DNA from: Mageeibacillus sp. UBA6980
Lineage (GTDB): Bacteria > Bacillota > Clostridia > Saccharofermentanales > Saccharofermentanaceae
Length of the DNA stretch: 64,000 bases
Assembly: GCA_002450095.1 (NCBI GenBank)
Contig: DJYK01000015.1
Coordinates: 1-64,000 of the forward strand
Direction of reading: 5' to 3'
The translations under genes were made by a program, and so were the position numbers. This document shows, one piece after another, positions 44,713 through 52,927 of the stretch. The notes under the pieces were generated by a model. It was not told the origin of the DNA. It made no database searches and saw only the letters and a list, made by a program, of their open reading frames with translations. How positions within the stretch are numbered: the stretch's first letter is position 1; each line of letters opens with the position of its first letter.

Positions 44713-44908
44713 GTTTCAGAAGATTTCAACCTGGTATTTCAGATTCTTGAAACATTCAATCCACAAAATATGAAACAGGAATTCGTCCCCGAGAGAACCG
44801 GATCAAGGGAATATAAGATAATCTGGCAGTCTCCTGCATATATACAGGGTCAAAGGACTCCGCTGTTTCTGTTTCACGTTATGAACACTCACGTTTCACA
44901 TCTGAAAC
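44713..44908. repeat. Cluster of six TGAAAC/GTTTCA motifs upstream of the sigma gene
   Basis: GTTTCA occurs at 44713, 44871 and 44893, and TGAAAC at 44748, 44771 and 44903, with near-copies ATTTCA at 44723 and 44736. The last pair forms GTTTCA-CATC-TGAAAC (44893-44908). The cluster fills the otherwise empty 324-bp gap between the sigma and HTH genes. It may hold activator or sigma-factor binding sites. Confidence 0.6.
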
Positions 44909-44992
44909 AGTTATAGCAGATTTGATCCCGTTTATAAATACTTTTTTCTGAAAATTATTCAAAATTCTGAAATAAGTGTCATTAATAGGACT

Positions 44993-45976
44993 TTATTGCT
45001 TCTCTTCACCGTCGATCTTAGGGAAAACATACTCGTCGGAAGATAACTTTCCCTTATCCTCGAAGACAGAAACGCCCCTGATCGATATGTAGTTATTGAC
45101 TCTGATATCCTTAAGCAGATCCTTAACACTGTCCACGATATCATCTTCATCGGGCAACAGGATCGTATATCTTACGTTACTTAAAGACTTCGGATCCCAC
45201 AGATCCCGCAGAAAGACAGATTGAGCACCGTATTCGAGAATAGTCTTTATGATCCGTCTTCTGTCGGGGTGCTCCACGAGCATACTGCTGTTTACGATCC
45301 AGAAGAGATCCTCATCACCTCTGATCACCCGGAAGATCCACGTCCCGTAGCCTCTCAAGGTGAGACTGTATCTGCTCTCGGGAAGATCCCTCCAATTTGC
45401 CGTACCCACCATATACTCTTCGTTCATAAGGGCTCTGACAAATTCACTCTTGACATTGTCGATCAGGGCGTTATCCTGCTCGCCTTCTCTTCTGATCTCA
45501 TAGGACTCATCTCTGTATTCGGAGTCATCGGGAAGAAGATAACCGTTTACAGCCATCAGCTCCTCCACGGATATGCGATTCCACGGTCTGTCCGGACGAT
45601 CAGATGCAATCTGCGCATTGTCCACGATGGCGAGAACGAGATTAACACCCATAGGTTTGTTGCTGTAGGAATCCTTGGCGTCGGTTCCGTTATTTCCCGT
45701 TATGAATCTCGACAGCGTGGATGCACTGGTATTGCAGTCTTCGGCAAATCTTGCAAGAGATCTGTCGCCTTTGGCTCTCTCGATGAGCCTCGCACGCTTA
45801 ACGGCATCCGGAAGACGTTTTCTTATATAGACGACGGGATCTCCCCCTTCAGGGCAGATCGTTATCTCCTTGCCTTTCTCGGAAACCTTATACTTTTTTA
45901 TGACAGGTTCGCCGGTGCCGCGGTTAACCGCGATATCGACATCATATTCCTTGGTTGTAACAGAACGTCTTGCCAT
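44993..45976 (-). CDS. HTH-containing protein, 327 aa
   Basis: About residues 70-95 (DRSLARFAEDCNTSASTLSRFITG) form an XRE-type helix-turn-helix, preceded by a basic 60-residue N-terminus. The C-terminal 190 residues are an acidic alpha/beta domain of unknown type (TLRGYGTWIFRVIRGDEDLFWIVNSS). It may be a DNA-binding regulator of the divergent FecR operon or of the sigma gene downstream. A GAGGG ribosome-binding site and a TATAAT box (46010-46015) are upstream. The family is unrecognised. Confidence 0.6.
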   Translation of the reverse strand: MARRSVTTKEYDVDIAVNRGTGEPVIKKYKVSEKGKEITICPEGGDPVVYIRKRLPDAVKRARLIERAKGDRSLARFAEDCNTSASTLSRFITGNNGTDAKDSYSNKPMGVNLVLAIVDNAQIASDRPDRPWNRISVEELMAVNGYLLPDDSEYRDESYEIRREGEQDNALIDNVKSEFVRALMNEEYMVGTANWRDLPESRYSLTLRGYGTWIFRVIRGDEDLFWIVNSSMLVEHPDRRRIIKTILEYGAQSVFLRDLWDPKSLSNVRYTILLPDEDDIVDSVKDLLKDIRVNNYISIRGVSVFEDKGKLSSDEYVFPKIDGEEKQ

Positions 45977-46081
45977 AAGCCCTCGAGATTATTTTTGTTT
46001 TTCAGATTTATTATAGCTTAAAAATCCCGCTTTACGACTTTCACGGTTTATATTTCTTTCTATATTAATAATAAAATAAAC

Positions 46082-46111
46082 TTGAATAGTAAGAGTTTAT
46101 TCATATATAAT
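46082..46111 (+). promoter_or_regulatory. Promoter of the FecR/cyclase operon
   Basis: TTGAAT (46082-46087) and TATAAT (46106-46111) are 18 bp apart, about 50 bases before the ATG at 46164, with a GAGGA ribosome-binding site in between. Confidence 0.65.
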
Positions 46112-46163
46112 CCACTTGTTATGAAAAGGCTTCGGCCAATCGATTAATCATGAGGAATTTGTT

Positions 46164-47558
46164 ATGAATCTTATCAAGAAATGGACTTCTTTATCCACAC
46201 TCTGGAAAGTTCTCTCGATCGCCATCCCGTCAGTTGTTATCATCGGTGTCATCATTCTGATCATCGTGCTTAACAGCGGCCTGTCGGCTACGACGATGAG
46301 ACTTCTCAGGATCGAAGGAACAGTTACGCTTCAGGATGCATCAGGCAACGACAAATCCATCGTCGACGGCATGAGATTCTCGAGCGGAGACGCGATCTCC
46401 ACGGGTGTACAAAGTCTCGCCCAGATCGCACTCGACGATCACAAGATAGTCACACTGGAGGAGAACAGCCGCGCGGAATTCACCAAGTCTCGCAATATGA
46501 TGGAACTGAATCTCACGGCAGGAGGAGTATTCTTCAACGTAGATCAGCCTCTCGAGGAGAACGAGACTTTCGATATAAGAACATCCACAATGACCGTCGG
46601 CATCAGGGGAACATCCGGTTACGTCACGGTCGATGAAGACGGTATCGCGACGCTCATCCTGACATCAGGCCATGTCCACATCACGGGTACTAACCCCAAT
46701 ACCGGCGAGACAAAGCAGTTAAGCGTATCCGCCGGACAGAAGGTAAGGGTCTATCTGTTCAACGACAGAGCGGTCGGAAGCGTCGATTTTGTTCTCGAGG
46801 CAGTAACCGAGAACGATCTGAACGACTTTGTCATAGCAAGACTTTGCGAGGACACGGTCCTTAGAAGAACAGTCTGTGCAACGACAGGCTGGGATGAGGC
46901 TCTCATCCTCGAGCGCGGCGGACTCGATCCTTCCATTATGGAGACAGAAGAGACCGTTATAATCGAGACAGAGGTCTACGAGACCGAAGAACCGACTAAT
47001 ACTCCTACTCCCGTTACAGAAGAGAGCACGGCAACTCCCACGCCGACGGAAGCCGCTACAGCCACGCCTACACCGAGAACCAATAACGGAGGAAATGCGA
47101 CGGCCACACCTACACCGAGGCCTTCTACAACCGCTACTCCCACACCGAGAGCAACCTCCACTCCCACACCGAGACCTACGGCTACGCCTACACCGGCTTC
47201 GAACTCAGGATCCGGATCAGGTTCAGGTTCATCCGATCCTACACCCACTCCGAGAGCAACGGCCACGCCTACGCCGAGAGCAACGGCAACGCCTACGCCG
47301 AGGCCTACTGCAACTCCTACACCGAGGTCCAATACGCCTACACCGGTTCCGAACACGCCTACACCTACAACCGCTCCCGTAACACCTACGACAGAGCCGA
47401 CTGAAGAACCTGTAATCGAGCCTTCTCCTACGGAAGAGCCGGCAGATCCTACTTCGACGGAAGAACCGTCAGATCCCACTTCGACAGAAGAGCCGGATCC
47501 TACTCCGGATCCGTCCTCTCCCAACGGCGGAGACGATGTCGTAGTTCCCAACGGATAA
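46164..47558 (+). CDS. FecR-domain membrane-anchored protein with Thr-Pro stalk (first)
   Basis: This 464-aa protein has a short cytoplasmic start, one membrane helix (about 14-38) and an extracytoplasmic FecR-like domain (about 45-190, with GMRFSSGDAISTGVQSLAQIALDD and VGIRGTSGYVTV). A further region of 70 residues and a long low-complexity tail of TPTPRPTATPTPR-type repeats (about 275-430) follow. FecR domains outside iron uptake are thought to bind polysaccharide or signals. A paralogue is at 58740. The gene is followed by a hairpin and then the CHASE2-cyclase gene, so the two probably work together. Confidence 0.85.
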   Translation: MNLIKKWTSLSTLWKVLSIAIPSVVIIGVIILIIVLNSGLSATTMRLLRIEGTVTLQDASGNDKSIVDGMRFSSGDAISTGVQSLAQIALDDHKIVTLEENSRAEFTKSRNMMELNLTAGGVFFNVDQPLEENETFDIRTSTMTVGIRGTSGYVTVDEDGIATLILTSGHVHITGTNPNTGETKQLSVSAGQKVRVYLFNDRAVGSVDFVLEAVTENDLNDFVIARLCEDTVLRRTVCATTGWDEALILERGGLDPSIMETEETVIIETEVYETEEPTNTPTPVTEESTATPTPTEAATATPTPRTNNGGNATATPTPRPSTTATPTPRATSTPTPRPTATPTPASNSGSGSGSGSSDPTPTPRATATPTPRATATPTPRPTATPTPRSNTPTPVPNTPTPTTAPVTPTTEPTEEPVIEPSPTEEPADPTSTEEPSDPTSTEEPDPTPDPSSPNGGDDVVVPNG

Positions 47559-47571
47559 AACACCTGTACCG

Positions 47572-47602
47572 GGCGGTCCGCCGAATGACGGACCGCCTGT
47601 TT
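47572..47602 (+). terminator. Hairpin between the FecR-like and cyclase genes
   Basis: GGCGGTCCG (47572-47580) pairs with CGGACCGCC (47589-47597), followed by TGTTTTA. It may be a partial terminator that lowers cyclase expression, since no new promoter is evident before 47616. Confidence 0.75.
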
Positions 47603-47615
47603 TAAATACTCGAAG

Positions 47616-49436
47616 ATGAAAACATTTGCCAAACACATAATCTATGCGGCAGCCGGCGCAGCAGCGGTCACGCTCATCGCCGGGACCGGACTTCTTCAAA
47701 GCCCGGATAAGATCCTGCAGGACCACTTATATCAGAGACCGACAGCGGTCTCACCTGATATCGTGATCATCGGCATAGATGAACAGTCACTCACGGATCT
47801 CGGTCCCTACAACACCTGGGACCGTAACGTCATGGCCTCCGCACTTGAGGCGCTCGCGTCAGATCCCGACAAGCTTCCTTCCGTCGTAGCGATCGATACG
47901 CTCTACGCCGGCACAACTTCAGAAGAAGCGGACGCTCATCTCGTCGAAGCGGCGGATCGCTTAGGCTGTGTTATCACCGCTACGGCAGCGCAGTTCGGTA
48001 CTACGAATACCTTTACCGACGAAGGCGTCATAACAGACACCTATTCGATATTAGGCTACGAAGAACCGTACGACGCATTAAGAGACGTTACGACGCAGGG
48101 TCATATCAACGCCATGGAAGATGTCGACGGTATAATGAGACACGCTCTTCTCTACGTTGAGCCACTTGACGGCAACGGACAGAAGACCCGCGTTTATTCG
48201 ATGGCATGCGAAGCAGCCTCCCTCTATCTTGCAAAACACGGCGAATCCATAACCTATCCTCCGACAAATTCGAGGGGACACTTCTATGTTCCTCTCGCCT
48301 CCTACCCCGGAAGTTTCTACGACGGCGTGTCGCTGTCAGAGCTCATAAGAGGCGAAGTTCCACCCGACTATTACGCAGGAAAGATAGTCCTCATAGGTCC
48401 CTATGCCGCTGCACTGCAGGACTCATATCTCACCCCTATCGACAGGGGAAGTCCGATGTACGGCGTAGAATTTCAGGCGAACGTGATCCAGAGCCTCATC
48501 GAACACAATTCCAAACACGAGGTGTCGGCTATACCGCAGTTGATCGTCGTTTTCTTAGTCTGCACCCTCGGAATGTTCATCTTTATCGAATCCAAAGTAG
48601 TTAAGGGCGCGGCAGCATATCTTCTCCTTTCCGCGATCTCCATTATTACTTCGGCACTTCTGTATAACGGCGGATACGTCACTCACCCTCTGTGGATCCC
48701 TTCGGGTCTTACCATTCTTTACATCGTAACGGTCATCTTCCACTATGTATTGGCTTCCGCTTCGAATAAAAAGATATATAAGACTTTCGAGCGTTATGTT
48801 GCTCCTTCCGTAGTCAGGGAACTCATGAGAGAAGGCACCGACAGTCTCTCGCTCGGAGGCAAGACATGCGATATCGCGGTACTGTTCGTCGACGTAAGAG
48901 GTTTTACGACCATGTCCGAGAGGCTTTCGCCTGAGCAGGTCGTCTACATCATCAACAAGATACTCACGATGACATCCACCTGTATAGAACACAATAACGG
49001 AACACTCGACAAATACGTAGGCGACTGTACGATGGCATTCTGGGGAGCACCTCTGCCTCAGGAAGACTCCGTTTACCTCGCCGCGAAGACTGCACTCGAT
49101 ATCGTAAAGGGCTGCGAAGAAGTATCCTCACAGCTCAAAGAAGAGACCGGAGAAGAATTCAAAGTGGGCGTCGGTGTTCATTACGGCCCTGCCGTTGTAG
49201 GAAACATCGGCTCCGAGAAGCGTATGGATTATACAGCCATCGGGGACACGGTCAACACCGCTGCAAGACTCGAAGCGAACGCTCCCGGATCCACCGTATA
49301 TATAAGCCGCGCCGTTGCGGACAGGCTTGGCTCCCTCGCAGTTACTAAGTCCCTGGGAGACAGCGTCAAGCTCAAAGGCAAGGCTGACGGATTTGAAGTA
49401 TTGATACTTGAGAGTTTGGAGGATAAAAATGATTAA
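47616..49436 (+). CDS. CHASE2-domain adenylate cyclase
   Basis: This 606-aa protein has an N-terminal helix, an extracytoplasmic CHASE2 sensor domain (about 28-290, PDIVIIGIDEQSLTDLGPYNTW), three helices (about 303-390) and a class III cyclase domain (about 410-590). Metal-binding Asp are in LFVDVRGFTTMSERL and YVGDCTMAFWGAP. SEKRMDYTAIGDTVNTAARLEA holds the Lys/Asp pair that selects adenine and the catalytic Asn/Arg. It should make cAMP on an outside signal. The start lacks a clear Shine-Dalgarno sequence. It overlaps the next gene by 8 bases. Confidence 0.92.
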   Translation: MKTFAKHIIYAAAGAAAVTLIAGTGLLQSPDKILQDHLYQRPTAVSPDIVIIGIDEQSLTDLGPYNTWDRNVMASALEALASDPDKLPSVVAIDTLYAGTTSEEADAHLVEAADRLGCVITATAAQFGTTNTFTDEGVITDTYSILGYEEPYDALRDVTTQGHINAMEDVDGIMRHALLYVEPLDGNGQKTRVYSMACEAASLYLAKHGESITYPPTNSRGHFYVPLASYPGSFYDGVSLSELIRGEVPPDYYAGKIVLIGPYAAALQDSYLTPIDRGSPMYGVEFQANVIQSLIEHNSKHEVSAIPQLIVVFLVCTLGMFIFIESKVVKGAAAYLLLSAISIITSALLYNGGYVTHPLWIPSGLTILYIVTVIFHYVLASASNKKIYKTFERYVAPSVVRELMREGTDSLSLGGKTCDIAVLFVDVRGFTTMSERLSPEQVVYIINKILTMTSTCIEHNNGTLDKYVGDCTMAFWGAPLPQEDSVYLAAKTALDIVKGCEEVSSQLKEETGEEFKVGVGVHYGPAVVGNIGSEKRMDYTAIGDTVNTAARLEANAPGSTVYISRAVADRLGSLAVTKSLGDSVKLKGKADGFEVLILESLEDKND

Positions 49437-51135
49437 GTTTCTTGGAAGAGGCTCTGCTTTTGCAGATGAGAACAACAGCGCTTTCTTCACGGAAGGCGGC
49501 AGGATGATCCTCATCGACTGCCCGATGACGGCTTTCCATAAGATAAAGAGAATGTCTTTGGATAACATCAAGGCCATAGATATCATCGTGACGCATACTC
49601 ACTCAGATCATGTAAGCGGCATCGCGATGCTCATAGACTTCATGTGGTTCGTCAAGAAGATCCCCATCACCGTCGTCGCCCCTACCGTCGAAGTTAAGAA
49701 CGATCTTCACTATTTTATCAACATACTGGACGGCTGCAACGACGACTGGTACAGCATGCTGACCATAGACGAATACAAGGAACTCAAGATCGAAGCGATC
49801 CCTACCTCCCACACCGAACAACTCTCAGGTAAATGCTTCGGCTACCATATTGAACTTAACGGCAGGGACATCATCTACACGGGCGACACCAACACTATAG
49901 AACCGTTCATTCCCTTCATTCACGAAAGCTGTACGCTCTATATGGAATGTTCCTTATTCAGAAGTCCCGTTCATCTTCAGATAGACGATATGCTCCCGTT
50001 CATAAAAGAACAGTCGGACAACGGTGTAAAGATCTTCCTTATGCACCTCGACAACGAAGCAGCAATAGAAGAAAAGATCCGCGGAACAAGTGCCGAACTC
50101 GCACCGCTATATAAGGAGGACACCCCTATGACAAACGAGACTCTCGACAAGATCTATGACATCACCGACACACTGTATAAAAACACCTGCAACAACGAAG
50201 AGCAGGACCACAACGCCATATTCGGTTATCTTACCGAGCTCGGCAAGACGATAGTCGGCGCAGACCGCGCAAGCTTCTGGAAATGGGATAAGCGCCGCCA
50301 CGAACTTTGGACTACTGCAGCGACAGGCATAGACAGGATCGTAATCCCGGACAACACAGGTCTTGTCGGCAAAGCCATAACAAACAAAAAGGTAGTAGTC
50401 ACGAACGATCCGTATTCCGATCCAGACTTCAATTCTTCCGTAGATAAAAAGACCGGGTATGTCACCCGTTCGGTAATGGTACTCCCCGTAGCAGACGTCA
50501 ACGGAGAATTCATAGGCGCCTTCCAGCTGATAAACAAGTTCGACGAGAACGGATTTAACGAAGAAGAGGACTCCCGTAAACTCTCTTTGCCCGCTCTTAT
50601 CTTAGGTCTCGCCCTCGAATCAGATACATTCCTCGACGACGCCCAACACGACAGGCTCACCAAGCTTAAGAACCGCATCGGTTTCTACAGCGACTTCTCA
50701 AAAAAGTACATGAAGTATCTCGACGACAAATGCGATAAGCCTCTGTCCATGTTCATCTGCGACATCGATAAGTTCAAACTCGTAAACGACACATACGGAC
50801 ACAATGCAGGCGACCAGGTATTGGAGTTCGCTGCAAAACTTCTCATGGATTCATGCGAAGAGAACGAGAACGCCTACAGATGGGGCGGCGAGGAATTCAT
50901 AATCCTGATGCCCGACACGAACCTCGAACAGGCAGCCGCCAAGGCCGAAGCACTTCGTAAGACGATCGAAGCATCCGATTTCCCTGCAGACGGCATCACG
51001 ATCAAGAAGACCATGAGCTTCGGCGTTCACGAATTCGTCAAAGGAAAGAGCATCGAAGACAACGTCAGCATCGCCGACGGCAGACTCTACACCGCGAAGG
51101 AGACAGGACGCAACAAAGTCGTCTTCACCGACTGA
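49429..51135 (+). CDS. Metallo-beta-lactamase / GAF / GGDEF fusion protein
   Basis: This 568-aa protein joins a metallo-beta-lactamase-fold domain (1-225) to a GAF domain (about 255-390) and a GGDEF domain (about 402-568). The first has HxHxDH (THTHSDH, 56-61), His128, Asp153 in YTGDTN and His206, an RNase Z/class II phosphodiesterase-like set. The GGDEF has the intact GGEEF motif (486-490) and no RxxD inhibitory site. It could break a cyclic nucleotide or other phosphodiester and make c-di-GMP. The start at 49429 follows GGAGG, overlapping the cyclase stop. A second start at 50128 may give GAF-GGDEF alone. Confidence 0.88.
   Translation: MIKFLGRGSAFADENNSAFFTEGGRMILIDCPMTAFHKIKRMSLDNIKAIDIIVTHTHSDHVSGIAMLIDFMWFVKKIPITVVAPTVEVKNDLHYFINILDGCNDDWYSMLTIDEYKELKIEAIPTSHTEQLSGKCFGYHIELNGRDIIYTGDTNTIEPFIPFIHESCTLYMECSLFRSPVHLQIDDMLPFIKEQSDNGVKIFLMHLDNEAAIEEKIRGTSAELAPLYKEDTPMTNETLDKIYDITDTLYKNTCNNEEQDHNAIFGYLTELGKTIVGADRASFWKWDKRRHELWTTAATGIDRIVIPDNTGLVGKAITNKKVVVTNDPYSDPDFNSSVDKKTGYVTRSVMVLPVADVNGEFIGAFQLINKFDENGFNEEEDSRKLSLPALILGLALESDTFLDDAQHDRLTKLKNRIGFYSDFSKKYMKYLDDKCDKPLSMFICDIDKFKLVNDTYGHNAGDQVLEFAAKLLMDSCEENENAYRWGGEEFIILMPDTNLEQAAAKAEALRKTIEASDFPADGITIKKTMSFGVHEFVKGKSIEDNVSIADGRLYTAKETGRNKVVFTD
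50113..50130 (+). promoter_or_regulatory. Internal ribosome-binding site and start codon
   Basis: AAGGAGG (50113-50119) lies 8 bases before ATG (50128-50130), in frame at Met234, exactly between the metallo-beta-lactamase and GAF domains. This is a perfect translation start inside a long gene. It would yield a separate 335-aa GAF-GGDEF protein. Confidence 0.7.
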
Positions 51136-51157
51136 CTTAAGCCCATCTCATGTATCA

Positions 51158-51201
51158 CACGCTTAAGTCTTGTTAGTCTTGTTATCTCACGCTTAAGTCT
51201 T
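51158..51201. repeat. Direct repeat rich in CTTAAG sites
   Basis: CACGCTTAAGTCTT occurs at 51158-51171 and 51188-51201, 30 bp apart. Further CTTAAG palindromes lie at about 51136 and 51222. The stretch separates two convergent genes; it may act in termination, though no T-run hairpin is obvious. Confidence 0.5.
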
Positions 51202-51222
51202 AAGCCCGCAGATTTTGCATTC

Positions 51223-51699
51223 TTAAGACTCGTTAACGAGCTTTCCTGTCATATGCTCGGGCGTAAGCTCGAGACACATGACTCTCGGCAGCGCGTGTAC
51301 CAATTCATGCTGCAGATACTCTTCGTCATCCGTAAACTTACGACACAGATTCGTGCATATCATGCGCGTCTTCTCAGAATCCGTCACTATACTCATCCTG
51401 CCGAACACAACAACACTCGTTATATTGAGCGCCCATTCACCGTCTTTCTTAAAACCTTCGTCGTAAACACAGTAGCTCACCTTATCATATTCTTTGATCG
51501 CATCGATCTTATGTCCTTCTTTGGCACCGTGAAAGTATATCTTCCCGTCTTCGGGACAATACCAGTGATCGAGCGGTATGCCGTACGGATAGCCGTCGTC
51601 GCCTAATACCGACAATACGCCCCTTTTCTGCTCTTGAAGAATGCGTATGCACTCCTCGTCGCTCACCTGCTGACCGAATCTTCTCATCTTTCTGAACAT
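51223..51699 (-). CDS. Pyridoxamine 5'-phosphate oxidase-like flavoprotein (NimA-like)
   Basis: This 158-aa split-barrel protein has the pattern of the FMN-binding PNPOx-like/NimA group: GVLSVLGDDGYPYGIPLDHWY, KIYFHGAKEGHKIDAI and NITSVVVFGRM. Members bind FMN or haem, and some reduce nitro compounds; real PNPOx activity is unlikely. The start at 51699 (MFRKMRRFG) is favoured because GAGGT is 7 bases upstream of it; the longest frame adds 34 unsupported codons. The repeats at 51792-51915 lie upstream in its possible leader. Confidence 0.85.
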   Translation of the reverse strand: MFRKMRRFGQQVSDEECIRILQEQKRGVLSVLGDDGYPYGIPLDHWYCPEDGKIYFHGAKEGHKIDAIKEYDKVSYCVYDEGFKKDGEWALNITSVVVFGRMSIVTDSEKTRMICTNLCRKFTDDEEYLQHELVHALPRVMCLELTPEHMTGKLVNES

Positions 51700-51791
51700 G
51701 GGCATTACCTCGTTTCCGATATGAATTATATCATCCCTCACAACCATCCGCCTCGTCCCATATTCCCCGCTCCGCCCCACATTCACCCGCC

Positions 51792-51915
51792 CAGTGACCA
51801 AAAGTGTGACTGATTGAACGAGTTGGTCAACAGTTCAGTCACTACAGGCCTCTCAGTGACCAAAAGTGTGACTGATTGAACGAGTTGGTCAACGTTTCAG
51901 TCACTACGAGGCCGC
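51792..51915. repeat. Two-copy 62-bp direct repeat with alternative hairpins
   Basis: Copies start with CAGTGACCAAAAGTGTGACT at 51792 and 51854 and are almost identical. Each contains GTGACTGA...TCAGTCAC (copy 1: 51806-51813 with 51835-51842) and, overlapping it, TGACCAA...TTGGTCA. The two stems cannot form at once, as in an attenuator. The pair lies between the PD-(D/E)XK-like gene B and the NimA-like gene. Confidence 0.9.
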
Positions 51916-51944
51916 TGCAGCGTTAAGGATCGATCAAGAGGCGA

Positions 51945-52727
51945 TCAGGCGGGCTTCTTTATCACATACTGTCGGGCGAATGAGTCGAGCATTACATTGA
52001 TCATGCGAATGATCGTTGTCTCATCCGGGCGGTAGTTATAATCGCCGGGTATAAAGATAAGATCGCGATTCGGATATATGCCTGCATTAAGATACTTTCT
52101 GAACTTCTCGGTGTTGTGTCCGATATATCCGAGATTATCCAATGCACCGAGCGCTTCAATAAAACCGCTGCGGTTGAACTCCGGAAAGTTCAGCGAGAAG
52201 TCGGGCGATACGATTTCAGATGCGCCGGTCTGCAAGACAGCGTCGTACTTATACTCTATTCCGAGGCGTTCGAGGATATCCGCCACATTCGCTTCGAATT
52301 GAGAACGCATGATCATCCCGTTGTGTATAACCGGATGATCATTCTTGTATTTGTTCTCACCGCTTTTAAGAGATTCCCAAAGCGCACTGTCTATCCTGTT
52401 ATCTGTGTTAGGTTTAAGCATGTAGGATGAAGCGGCCTGAATAAGCGAATCATTGTAATTGGATCTCCAGAGCAAGAGTACTTTGTTCAACTGTTCTTGA
52501 AGTGACCGGCGGACAGCTGCCATCTGCCTTACCTTGTCCCACTGCGGATGTTTGTTGGTGAACCTCCTCCTTTTGACTTCACCTGTTTTCTCATCCGTCA
52601 AATAATATGAGACGGCCTCTTGACCCCTCAAACGGTTGAAAGTAACTTTGGGCATCTTGGAGATCCTGTCGGTCAGATACAGATATCTGCCGATCAGAAA
52701 CATACGAGATACTAAACCTGATTCCAT
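51945..52727 (-). CDS. PD-(D/E)XK-like protein B, 260 aa
   Basis: This is a divergent relative of the protein at 27864-28628, sharing the layout: basic helical N-terminus, then RSQFEANVADILERLGIEY (Glu145), IVSPDFSLNFPEF (Asp176) and GFIEALG (Glu191). As in protein A, the Lys expected two residues after the last Glu is Leu. The fold is probably a restriction-endonuclease type with uncertain activity. The start is unclear: no Shine-Dalgarno sequence is seen before 52727, and Met9 or Met25 are alternatives. It lies 200 bases behind the VWA gene on the same strand; that gap shows no other gene. Confidence 0.55.
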   Translation of the reverse strand: MESGLVSRMFLIGRYLYLTDRISKMPKVTFNRLRGQEAVSYYLTDEKTGEVKRRRFTNKHPQWDKVRQMAAVRRSLQEQLNKVLLLWRSNYNDSLIQAASSYMLKPNTDNRIDSALWESLKSGENKYKNDHPVIHNGMIMRSQFEANVADILERLGIEYKYDAVLQTGASEIVSPDFSLNFPEFNRSGFIEALGALDNLGYIGHNTEKFRKYLNAGIYPNRDLIFIPGDYNYRPDETTIIRMINVMLDSFARQYVIKKPA

Positions 52728-52927
52728 ATATAAAATCTACAAACAAACCGTGATGAATACAACCCCGAATACGTCCCGTTTTTCAGGGTTATTAATAGGA
52801 CGAACGCGGAACAAAAAGGCTTAAACGCTGATATAACGGGGCTTGGCGATTTTGCGACAAAAATCCCGGCCTTCATATGAAAATACAAATAAGAGGATTG
52901 AAACAACAAAAAGAGAAGTCAAAAGGC

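Noticed and set aside
46976..47638. 220-aa minus-strand ORF with Gly-Val repeats opposite the first FecR-like gene
   Set aside because: It is the antisense reading of the TPTPR repeat tail, with no ribosome-binding site or homology.
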